Both the position numbers and the translations under genes were made by a program. 64,000 bases of DNA from Peromyscus leucopus (taxonomy: Eukaryota; Chordata; Mammalia; Rodentia; Cricetidae): the NCBI RefSeq assembly GCF_004664715.2, contig NC_051071.1:30692161-30756160 (forward strand), in the 5' to 3' direction. Below, piece after piece: positions 54,656 through 64,000 of the stretch; position 1 is the first letter of the stretch; each line of letters begins with the position of its first letter. The notes beneath the pieces are model-generated. The model saw only the letters and a list, made by a program, of their open reading frames with translations. It was not told the origin of the DNA and made no database searches.

Positions 54656-56841
54656 AAGCCTCACTTTTTAGTGTTTTGACAGAGTGTCTACTACATTGTC
54701 ATGGTTGATTAAATTATTGGTCATTGGTAATTAATTCAGTCCCAAATCCCACTCACATTACTGATTTTTGGGAAAGGAAGCTTTAAGATCCAACCCTCCA
54801 ATTACATGGTTGGTTCCTTTGGCAATTATTGTCTCACCTTGAAGTCATCTAGGTGTTCACCAAGAGTCAACTTCATTAGCATAAGCTCAGGTATGATTGA
54901 AAGAGCTCTTTTATGTCTAGCAAAAGATCCTCTGCTCATTCCTATTACCAAGGACATGAATTACAAAGTGTTTAAGAGCTACCTCACAGGAATGGGGACA
55001 AGACTATTTATATATTACATTATGTATTATATATTATATATTACAGTACAATAACATACTAGACATTAAGTTTAAATGCTCTATAAAGAAACTATCATTT
55101 TAACTGTGAAAAATTTTCAGTTTTATTTTGTTACTTTGTATTGTTCTATTCTGAACTTGGCTAATAACTCTATGATAAACATAAGATTGCTTTTTTAAAG
55201 AAGACATCACTGTTGAGAACTTTGTGCTAATGGGGTATGTTAAGTTTCCTCTTGTCAGATTTCTTGGTCCATACTGAGTATTTTTCCCATTATAGCTGGT
55301 TGGGCTTCTCAATATATTGTATGTGACATCTTTCATTATAGTAGACATCTCCATTATTTAATTAATATTGGGAAAGCAACAATGTTAAAATCTTTCTTGT
55401 GTGAAACATCTCATGTATCCATAATAGGACTGGAGACCTGCTTAGAACCTTGAAATAATCCCAATCCTAGAAAAAAAACTATTGGAAAAGAGTGGATTTA
55501 CATACTTGATCCAATTTTAGATTTTAGGTACAGCCAATTTGACCTAGTAGTCTTAGGCAGCTTATCCTGTATGTATTTATTTAACTAGCAAATGCTAATT
55601 TGTATGGATGAGGTCTTGCTACTCCTTAAGAGTATGTGACTTTACTCTCTTACCAGGCCAAGTGTGTTTTAGCTGGGGGACACTGTAATCTGACCCTGTT
55701 AAAGATTTGGTGGCTTTTCTCTTCCTTTTTCTTAAAATTGAAAATTCATGCAATATATTCTGACTACAATTTTCCCTCCCTCACAGACTTTTCTAATTGG
55801 AGCTCTGGCATAGTTGGGGCAGACCTGTCTGGGTCACAGTTGTCTTATCTGGAGTTTCTTTGTCATTGTATTTAAGTTCTGGGTGTTATCTTTAGCTGCA
55901 TTTCTTTTGTCTTCTGACCTCGAGTATAAGAAATCTTCTGATATACCACCCTAAAGGCATTCTAAGGTCCTTTATACTTTGGTTTACATATGTGATTGAT
56001 CATCTTCAACCTCGTATTGTATTTCTTCAATCAATAAATTTCCCCAGAAGAAACCATCCACTTCTGTAGTTGTTGAAATTGTTTTTCCTGAGTATTTGAA
56101 ACACTTGAGATATTGCAATGTCCCATCTTAGTTCTCCAGCAGTAAGAAATGTAACCGTTACTGCTGTAATATCCTGAGGACTCCTAGCACCTCATTTACT
56201 ACTTATGACAGATTTGGAACTGTCAACCAATTCAGATGATCCAGCTCTTGAGTCCCATTTTAAAATCTATTTTTCAGAGAATCCCTAGAATTGTTTTTTA
56301 GTTTGAGTTTTCCTGAAAAATGTGTATAGAATTTATTGAGAACATTTTGCAACAATAGATAAACAGAGGGGGAAACTAAGTTGGTTAGTGGGTGACGCAT
56401 TTGCAATAGAGAGCTTAGATGACTCTGTTGTGGATTTGGGATTTGGAAGTGGCATGGCTCTATATCTGTTGTCTAGATCTAGGTGAATGTTGGGTCACTG
56501 ATTGCCCATATCTCTTCAGGTTCCTGGGAAAATAGTTTAACATGGGCTGAGACATTTACCTCTTATAAACACGGTGGAGAAGGATGCATCTGCTAGACAT
56601 CAGCAGCCAATCTTCTGAGCAGCAAGGACAGGGTATTTGTGTTTTTGTTGCTAAGGGATATCCAGGCAATGGATGGATCATATTGACAGCTACTTTACAG
56701 ACTTTGCTTTGGTACATGGTCAAAACTATGCATGGGATATGTAAGGAATTGCAAATACAGCAGAAGAGACAAATAACTTCAAGACTTTATTGAAAGACAA
56801 CATATGAGGGCTAGAGTGGTGGTCCAAAGGAACAAATGACT

Positions 56842-56845
<4 letters not shown>
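54656..56845. other. unassigned AT-rich sequence
   Basis: No gene or confident repeat over 2.2 kb. A short TA-rich run lies at 55010-55045. Confidence 0.4.

Positions 56846-56895
<50 letters not shown>
56846..56895. repeat. (GT)25 microsatellite
   Basis: Perfect GT run directly preceding the minisatellite. Confidence 0.96.
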
Positions 56896-56896
<1 letters not shown>

Positions 56897-57004
56897 GAAT
56901 GTCTGTGTGTACATGGTGAATGTCTATGTGTGCACAGTGAATGTCTGTCTGTGTGTGCATGGTGAATGTCTGTGTGTGCATGGTGAATGTCTGTGTGTGC
57001 ATGG
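56896..57004 (+). repeat. 21-bp minisatellite, five units
   Basis: Units TGAATGTCTGTGTGTGCATGG-like start at 56896, 56917, 56938, 56963 and 56984. Four are 21 bp and the third is 25 bp (extra GTCT-type tetramer). The unit appears to have grown from the adjacent TG repeat. Because 21 is a multiple of three it keeps open frames on both strands. Confidence 0.93.
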
Positions 57005-57429
57005 TGTGTGTACACCCTGTAGGAGATACATGAACTGTCTAGTCACAAGGGGAAGCTTGCTAGGGGAGCCATGGTTGGAAGTGGAGACTGGATAGCTGAA
57101 ATAGCAAGTGTAAATCTGGGATGTCCTGAGCATAGTTGGGGGGAGTCTAAAGTGGCTATTTATTTATTTATTACCAAATGTTTCAAGTAAAGAAAGTTAA
57201 GTAGTACAAAGTTAAATAAATATAAATTGAAATAGATTTCTAGCTAAGTGAATTAGAGAAAACTAGAATCTGTCAATTACATGAAGATAATCAATATGAC
57301 AAGAAGTGGTCTGTGTCTGTAGTGGAAGCTTAAACTTCTTGACAACATCTGGAAAACTATTTTAAGGCTTTTTCCCATCTGTGAATTTTTATTTTTAATT
57401 TGTTTTAAGTTTAAAGGTTATTTTGGTTT
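57005..57429. other. unassigned sequence
   Basis: Nothing recognised. Confidence 0.4.
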
Positions 57430-57555
57430 TATTTAAAACCGAGTCTCACAATGTAGCTCAGGTTGACTTCAAACTCAAACTCATGGTACTCCTCCTGCCT
57501 CAGCTCCCAAATGCTAGGATTATAGGTTTGTATCAACACATCTGACAGTGGTATA
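57430..57555 (-). repeat. old 7SL-derived SINE (PB1/B1-like)
   Basis: 'gagtctcacaatgtagctca', 'cctgcctcagctcccaaatg' and 'ctaggattataggtttgta' give a diverged reverse monomer. Confidence 0.6.
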
Positions 57556-57884
57556 TTTTTCTAAGAAGAATTTTATCTGGAGATAATTATAGATTTACTT
57601 GCAGTTTCAAGACAAACTTATGGGTAAGATACCGAGTATCATCATGCACCTCCCCAATGGTAATGACTTGCAAAACTCTGGTATAATACCACAGCTAAGA
57701 GTTTGTCCTTGATGCACTCAAGATGCAGAAGACTCATTCACTAGAAGGACTTCTTATGATGACTCTTTACAGCAATGTTCATTACACTCATGCCCCTTAT
57801 TTCCTGTAATTGTAGTTCAATACCAATCTGCCATCCAGTCCTTTACTTCTCTCACCTTAACATTGTTGTGTAACCATAGGTAAT
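57556..57884. other. unassigned sequence
   Basis: Nothing recognised. Confidence 0.4.
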
Positions 57885-58400
57885 GGGATCCAGAAAGCCG
57901 GCTCATGCACCAGGGATAGATCCTGGTCACACTGCCTGCGCCCCTCAAACAGACCCACCTTCACAACTGTCTCCTATATGCAGAGGGTCTAATCCAGTCT
58001 CATGCAGGCTCCACAGCTGTCAGTCTAAAGTTTGTGAGTTCCTTTGAGCTTGGTTCAGTTGTCTCTATAGATTTCTCCATTATGATCTTGAACCCCCTTG
58101 CTCAGATAATCCCTCTTCCTCCTCTCCAACTGGACTCCCAGTGTTCAGCCTGGTGCATGCTTGTAGATCTCTGCATCTGCTTCCATCAGTTACTGGGAAC
58201 CCCTGATAAAGCAGGGAGGGGCTTTATCAGTTGAGGCTTGGCTCTGCCTCAACTGAATGTACCAGGCTTAGCTGTCCCCCCATGAGAGAACTTACCCTAT
58301 CAGAAGCGGAGATGAGGGGGAGGGGGGAAAGTGGAGGGGGAGTGGGAGAAAAGATGAGAAAGGGATTTGTGGTTTGTATGTAAAATGAATTAACAAATTA
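57885..58400 (+). mobile_element. second 5'-inverted (twin-primed) L1 fragment
   Basis: 57885-58208 is L1 3' UTR on the minus strand ('catgcaccagggatagatcc', 'atatgcagagggtctaatcc'). 58209-58400 is the following part of the 3' UTR on the plus strand ('tctgcctcaactgaatgtac', G-rich tract, 'gtatgtaaaatgaatt'). The inverted arm ends about 45 bp upstream of where the sense arm starts in L1 order. Confidence 0.75.
58316..58346 (+). promoter_or_regulatory. G-quadruplex motif in the L1 3' UTR
   Basis: G5 (58316-58320), G6 (58322-58327), G5 (58336-58340) and G3 (58344-58346) with loops of 1, 8 and 3. G-rich quadruplex tracts are a known conserved feature of L1 3' UTRs. Confidence 0.65.
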
Positions 58401-58489
58401 GACCAATTAGTATTTGTGCCACAGGGAAAAAAAAGATGGTTGTATAAATGGAATTGTGTAAGACTATGTAATGGAATAATCCCAGTCTT

Positions 58490-59030
58490 CATTATCAGAG
58501 CTAGAACATAATTTTGAAATTGGGAATGTGAATTCCTCTCACTTCATATTTTAAAAAGATTTTATTAATTAACTTTTTAAAGATTTTTTTATTATGTATA
58601 CAGTGTTCTTTCTGCATGTATGACTGCAGGCCAAAAGAGAGCATCTGAGCTCATTACAAATGGTTGTGAGCCTCCATGTGGCTATTGGGAACTAAACTCA
58701 GGTCCTCTGAAAGAGCAGCCGATGCTCCTAACCACTGAGTCATCTCTCCAGTCCCTCTCACTTCATTTTTACTTTTCAAGATTATTTCATCATTACAATT
58801 TCTTTCGTTTTCCCTATCCAATGTAGAATATTTTTGCCTATATCTATAAGAACTCTTGCTAGGATTTTGATAGGCATTGTGTTAAAGTGGCATATTATCT
58901 TCAGGAGAACTAACTTTTTTTTTTAAATTAGTCTTTTATTCCACAATTTTAGATCTTCTTTGATTTTTGTCAGTATTGATACTTTTTAGCACACAAGTTT
59001 TATGCACATTTGTTAGATCCTAGCTTAATA
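58490..59030 (-). pseudogene. old L1 ORF2 relic, interrupted by a B2
   Basis: 'gaaattgggaatgtgaattc', 'caagattatttcatcattac', 'cttgctaggattttgatagg' and 'agatcttctttgatttttgtc' follow the antisense of mammalian L1 ORF2 between the reverse-transcriptase core and C-terminus. Many indels; no frame of useful length. The B2 at 58548-58753 interrupts it. Confidence 0.65.
58535..58766 (-). mobile_element. B2 SINE with 13-bp TSD
   Basis: Ends 'gagtcatctctccagtcc' (reverse B2 head) with 'ctaaactcaggtcctctg' inside and an AT-rich tail on the left that appears partly duplicated ('aaagatttt' twice). CCTCTCACTTCAT is at 58535-58547 and 58754-58766. Confidence 0.9.
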
Positions 59031-59034
59031 AAAG

Positions 59035-59445
59035 GAAAAACTTTGGGACTGCTGAACAAAGATGACACCATTTGGCATGCTAACTGTGGGCAGGGGGAAG
59101 TTCACAAGCCCTCACACCTACAAAAAGAACCACAGGCAACTAAGGAATGTTGAGAGTTGGGGAAATAGTCTTTCCCCTGGAAGAGAATACTGATTGGCTA
59201 CCAATACAAAATGGTCAGATATGAAAACTTCAAACATTTAGATACTAGTAACATTGCATAGACTGAGAATGGTGTATTTGTTTATTTAGGAACACACACA
59301 CACACATAAGTATGTAGCAACAATTAATGAAAAAGAGGCCATGAATTTCAGAGAGAACAAATGGGGATATATGGGAGGGTTTGGAGGGAGGAAAGGGAAG
59401 GGTTAATAATGTAATTGCATTATAATATCAACTTGTACCAGTGTT
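59035..59445 (+). mobile_element. rodent L1 3' end
   Basis: 'gaatgttgagagttggggaaa', 'gattggctaccaatacaaaa', 'caacaattaatgaaaaagag' and 'gggagggtttggagggagg' then an A/T-rich end match a common rodent L1 3' UTR family in sense. Confidence 0.7.
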
Positions 59446-59816
59446 TGTCTGCAAAGCTATCACTGGACTGTCCTATTAATGAGATATTGAATGATAAAGC
59501 ATCTACGTATGGCTTGATGTCACAAAAGCCAAATAAAATACTAGTAAGATGTGGTTGGGTAAGGGCTTTGGTAATTGGACTTCTTATCAGCATTGTTACA
59601 GTCAGCATAGGCCTTGTTTTCTCTGAGCCTGGTTTCTCCTTCTGTAAAGAGGACAAATATGCTACTTTTGTAAAAGTGGTCTCAGAAACCTTGGGCCAAT
59701 GCTTATGAATATATTTCTTAAACTAAGTACTGTTGTTCCAAGGCCAAGGGCTGTCTGTCCAGACTGGTCACCCAGCTATCTCTTGCCCTTGTTCTTTGAC
59801 ACACTGCCTATGTAAT
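59446..59816. other. unassigned with possible MIR at 59560-59700
   Basis: 'ctctgagcctggtttctccttctgtaaagagg' matches the MIR core in sense orientation. A 97-codon frame at 59415 and 130-codon frame at 59733 overlap repeats and are not supported. Confidence 0.45.
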
Positions 59817-62800
59817 TTCTTCTTCTTTTTGTATTCATTAAATATACATCCTGACCAAAGCCTCCCCTCCCTCCTTTCCTCTCGCTCCCTCTCCTTCCTC
59901 CTTTCTGCCCTCCCCATCCACCCCTTCCCAGTAATCACTCAGAAAGGGACAGGCCTCTCATGGGCTTCAGCAAAGCATGGCATACCAAGCTGTCATAAAA
60001 CCAAGCACCCTCGCTCCCTGTATTCAGGCTCTGCAAGGCAATCCAGCATGAGGAATTGGTTTCCAAGAGCCAGCCAAAGCACCAGGGACAGTCCCTGCTC
60101 CCACTGCCATGAGTCCCACAAGTAGACCAAGCTACACAACTGTCACATATATGCAGAGGGCCTCAGTTGGTCCCATGCATGCTCTCTTGTTGGTTCAGAC
60201 CCTCTGAGTTCCCATGAGCCAGGCTAGTGTTTCTGTGGATTTTCCTGCTATGTTCCTGACCCCACCCCTGTTTCCTACAAGTCCTCCTTCTACTCCTCAG
60301 CAGGACTCCCAGAGTGGGAGTCTCTGGGTCTCTGAATCTACCCTGGGTCTCTGAATCTGCCTCCACCCATCACTGGATGAAGGCTTTCCGATGACAACCA
60401 CGATAGTCGCCAACCTGATCACAGGGGATGGCCAGTTCAGGCTATGCATCCACTGCTGCCAGAAGTCTTAGCTGGGAACATCCTTGTATATGCACAGAAG
60501 TTTCCTTTGTATCAGGCTTCTACCTGACTCCTTAAAAATCCCCTTTCCACTCATCCTTCTCAGCACTGTCCCCCTCCACACACCTCCTAACCAGACCCCT
60601 CAAGTTCCCATGCCCACATGCCCCCAGTTCAACCAGGAGATATCCTCTAATTTCCCTTCCCAAGGAGATCCATGCATCCCCCCCCCCCTTAGACCCTCCT
60701 TATTACCTAGCCTCTCTGGGCCTGTGGATTGTAGTATGGTTATTCTTTACTTTATAGTTACTATCCAATTATGAGCGAGTAAATACCATCTTCCTCTTTC
60801 TGGAGCTGGGTTACATCACTCAAGAATTTTTTTTCTAGTTCTATCCATTTGCCTTCAAATTTCCTGATGTCATTGCTTTTAACAGCTGAGTAATATTCCA
60901 CTGTGTAAATGTACCACATTTTCTTTAGACATTCTTCAGTTGAGGGGCATCTAGATTGTTACCAGGTTCTGGCTGTTATAAAGCTATGAACAAGTGTCCT
61001 TGAGGGATGACTGAGTGTCCTTTGGGTATTTGCCCAAAAGTGGTATAGCTGGGTCTTAAGGTAGATCGATTCCCAATTTTCTGAGAAACTGACATTGATT
61101 TCCAAAGTGGCTGTACAAGTTTGCACTTCCACTAGCAATGGAGTTTTTCCCTTGCTCTACATCTGCTCCAGCATAAGTTGTCATCAGTGTTTTTGATCTT
61201 AGCCATTCTGACAATTTTAAGATGGAATCTCAGAGTCATTTAGATTTGCATTTCCCTGATGGTTAAGGATGATGAACCTTTCTTTAAGTGCTTCTCTGCT
61301 ATTTGAGATTCTTCTGTTGAGAGTTCTCTGTTTAGGTCAGTACCCCATTTTTAATTGGATCATTATTTATTTTGATGTTTAGTTTCTTGAGTTCTTTATA
61401 TATTTTAGAGATCAGCTCTCTGTCGGATGTGGGGTTGGTGAAGATCTTTTCCCATTGTGTAGGCTGCTATTTTGTCCTGCTGACAGTGTCCTTTGCCTTG
61501 TGGAAGTTTTTTAGTTTCAGAAGGTCCCACTATGAATTGATTTTCATGTCTGTTCTACTGGTGTTATATTCAGAAAGTGGTTTCCTGTTCCAGTGTGTTC
61601 AGTGCTACTTCCTACTTTCTCCTCTATCAGGCTCAGTGTAGCTGGATTTATGTTGAGGTCTTTGATCCACTGGGATTTGACTTTTTATGCAGGGTGATAG
61701 ATATGAAAACATTTGCATTCTTCTATATGCTGGCATCCAGTTATGCCAACATCATTTGTTGAAGATTCTTTCTTTTCTCCATTGTATAATTTTGGCTTCT
61801 TTGTTGAAAAATCAAGTGACCATAGATGTGCGGATTTATGTCTGGGTCTTTGATTTGATTCCATTAATCAGTGTGTCGGTTTTTATGCAAATGCTATGCT
61901 GTTTTTATTACTGTAGCTCTGTAGTAGAGCTTGAGATCAGGGATAGTGATGTCTCTGGCAGTTTTTTTTTATTGTACAAGATGGTTTTAGATATCTTAGG
62001 CTTTTTGTTTTCCCATATGAAGTTGAGTATTGTTCCTTTAAGGTCTGTAAAGAATTTTGTTGGAATTTTGTTGGGGATTGCTTTAAATCTGTAGATTGTT
62101 TTTGGTAAGATGGTCATTTTTACTATGTTAATCCTGTTGATAAATGAGCATGGGAGATCTTTCCATCTTCTGATATCTTTTCCAATTTCTTTCCTCGAAG
62201 GCTTGAGGTTCTTGTTATACAGGTCTTTCATTTGCTTGGTTAGAATTACTCCAAGATATTTTACATTGTCTGTGGCTATTGTGAAGGATATTGTTTCCCT
62301 GATTTCTTTCTCAGCCCTTTTATCATTTGTATATAAGAAGGCTACATTTTTTTTTTTAGTTAATTTTGTATCCAGCTACTTCTCTAAAGATGTTATCAGT
62401 TGTAGGAGTTCCCTAGTAGAATTTTTGGGGTCTTTTATGTATATTATCATGTCATCTGCAAATAGCAATACTTTGACTTCTTTTCCAATTTTTATCCCCC
62501 TGATCTCCTTTTGTTGTCTTCTTTTTCTAGCTAGAACTTCAAGTACTATATTGAAAAGACATGAAGAGAGTGGGCAGCTTTGTCTTGTTACTGATTTTAG
62601 TGGAATTGCTTTGAGTTCCTCTCCATTTAATTTGATGTTTGCTGTTGGCTTGATGTATATTGCTTTTATTATATTTAGGTATGTTACTTGTATCCCTGAC
62701 CTCTCCAAGATTTTCTTATTCTGAAAGCATGTTCAATTTTGTCAAAAACTTTTCCAGCATTTACTGAGATGATGACCATCTGATTTTTTTCTTTCAGGTT

Positions 62801-63400
62801 GTTTACTTGGTGGGTTACATTGACAAATTTTTATATGTTGAGCCACCCCTGCATCTCTGGGATGAAGCTTACTTGATCATAGCAGATGATCGTTTTGATG
62901 TGTTCTTGGATTCAGTTTACCAGTATTTTATTCAGCATTTTTGCATCAATATTCATGAGGGAAATAGGTCTGTAATTTTCTTTCTTTGTTGAATCTGTGT
63001 GATTTTGGAATGTTCCCTCTATTTCTATTTTTGTGGAATAATTTGAGGAGTATTGGTATTAGCTCTTCTTTGAAAGTCTGGTAGAACTGTGCACTGAAAC
63101 CATTTGGCCCTGTGCTTTCCTGGTTGGGAGACATTTAATGATTGCTTTTATTTCCTAAGAGGTTATAGGTTTCTTTAAATTGTTTATCTGATCATGGTTT
63201 AATTTTGGTATGTGTTATCTGTCAAGAAATTTGTCCTTTCCTTCTAGATTTTCCAATTTTGTGAAGTATAGGTTTTTGATGTATGACCTAATGATTCTTG
63301 GGATTTTGTCAAAGTCTGTTGTTATGTCCCCCTTTTTGTTTCTGATTTTGCCTAATAGGTCTGTCATTATATGTTACTTGGCTTTTTTCCTGTGTTTGTC
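59817..63400 (-). mobile_element. L1 with 3' UTR and 3' part of ORF2
   Basis: From the left: pyrimidine-rich tail and 'catcctgaccaaagcctccc', the L1 3' UTR to about 60700 ('acaactgtcacatatatgca', 'cagcaggactcccagagtg'), then ORF2 in antisense to about 63400. The element stops upstream of the reverse-transcriptase core, where other sequence begins. No 3' flank TSD was established. Confidence 0.85.
60750..63400 (-). pseudogene. L1 ORF2p relic with reverse-transcriptase core
   Basis: The minus-strand frame at 62708-62376 (110 codons) contains [12 protein letters not shown] and, at 62462-62451, FADD, the catalytic motif of L1 reverse transcriptase. A second frame at 62231-61908 (107 codons) gives MKDLYNKNLKPS...IWENKKPKI-like sequence downstream. 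Frameshifts between them, and the missing endonuclease domain, make it non-functional. Similarity continues down to about 60750, the ORF2 end. Confidence 0.9.
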
Positions 63401-64000
63401 TTTCTTAGATGGGTGTTTTTTCCTTGTTTTTTGTTTCCTTTCTTGTCTTCTTGCCTAAGTAGCCATGGGTTCTAGTGACTGATGAGTCTTCACACCCAGT
63501 AGGGTGTTTGGAATCTTGGGTCCATTATTCCAATCTGGCCTCTGTTAGAGCTGCTGAGGCTATTTTTTTTTTTTTTTTTGGCTGGTGTGGACGGCATGTG
63601 GGTCCATGGCCTCTGTTCTTCCAACTGGTGTGGACTGAGCCTATAGAGTCTGCTAGAGTTCTGGTCTGGCTTGTGTGGCCTGAGCCCATTCTGTCTGGTG
63701 TGATCTATGCTTCAGTGGCAGAAGCCTGCTGGGAATGATGGTTGGAGCTCAGCAGCAGCAGGGCCTGAGATGAGCTGGGATGGTGAGCTGGGATGACTTT
63801 GGTCTGAGGAAGATTCAAGGTGGACACAATGAGGGGATGAGGTTACAGTTCTGCTGCTAGGTGGGCCACTCACCTGTTCTGGCTGGTGTGGCCTGGACAT
63901 GTTTGGCTAAAGTCTTCTGGTTGGGAGGAAGACTTAGCTATGGGGGTGGGGATTAGCTGGGAGGTTGTGTGTTTGGGGACTGGTTGAAAGCAGCTGGCGT
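63401..64000 (-). other. G-rich sequence, probably L1 5' UTR-like
   Basis: On the plus strand the motif '(g)ctggtgtgg(a/c)ctg' recurs at about 63580, 63628, 63668 and 63882, with a T18 run at 63563-63580. The texture resembles the L1 5' UTR at 16412-17300 in the same orientation, which would make this the promoter end of the truncated L1 at 59817 or of another L1 beyond the edge. A minor satellite-like repeat is the alternative. Confidence 0.4.

Noticed and set aside
56896..57004. Possible histidine/cysteine-rich repeat protein
   Set aside because: The repeat is 21 bp, which keeps frames open on both strands by arithmetic; no start context or flanking coding sequence.
62110..62724. 204-codon plus-strand frame, the longest in the window
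   Set aside because: It is the antisense of the L1 reverse-transcriptase relic; the FADD motif on the minus strand identifies the real coding direction.

Overview
This is about 64 kb of mammalian nuclear DNA, and I find no functional protein-coding gene or structural RNA gene in it. It is almost certainly from a rodent, because B1, B2/B3 and ID/B4 SINEs, Lx-type L1 3' ends and MT/ORR1-type MaLR LTRs occur throughout. The younger B1 copies (near 8389, 19076 and 54484) carry the segment 'aggaaaggcgcaaagct' where mouse B1 has 'aggacagccagggct'. That version is typical of Cricetidae (hamsters, voles, deer mice), so a cricetid is my best guess. The open reading frames are short and come from repeats, microsatellites or chance. 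The window looks intergenic or deep-intronic.

Layout. 1-3.7 kb is mostly non-repetitive, with a strong CTCF-type motif at the left edge, a (TG)n tract and a G-quadruplex motif. 3.7-5 kb is an L1 with a 5' inversion. 7.4-12 kb is a nest of MaLR, LTR, B1 and B2 elements in older LINE and LTR sequence. 12.2-17.3 kb is one L1 (minus strand) with a long internal deletion that split an older MLT1 LTR. 17.8-25.4 kb holds a B2 with a CTCF-like site, a MaLR LTR split by a 3'-UTR-only L1, old MLT1 LTRs, a Tigger-like DNA transposon and a MaLR that has lost one LTR. 25.4-37 kb is sparse, with old SINEs, ancient L1M relics and an Lx 3' end. 37.9-41.1 kb holds an ERVK-type solo LTR and a complete non-coding MaLR whose 5' LTR contains an ERV1-type solo LTR. 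41-57 kb is largely unassigned, with MIRs, three MaLR LTRs, long microsatellites and a 21-bp minisatellite. 57.9-64 kb is dominated by several L1 pieces, including a second 5'-inverted copy and a truncated L1 with a recognisable reverse-transcriptase relic.

The content is best read as layers of insertion. Target-site duplications (TSDs) I could find by eye fix the order of several layers: 4 bp for the ERV1-type LTR, 5 bp for a MaLR LTR, 6 bp for ERVK-type LTRs and 7-18 bp for L1, B1 and B2. I see no operon, CRISPR array, tRNA gene or new protein system. All family names come from memory of consensus sequences and should be confirmed with RepeatMasker.
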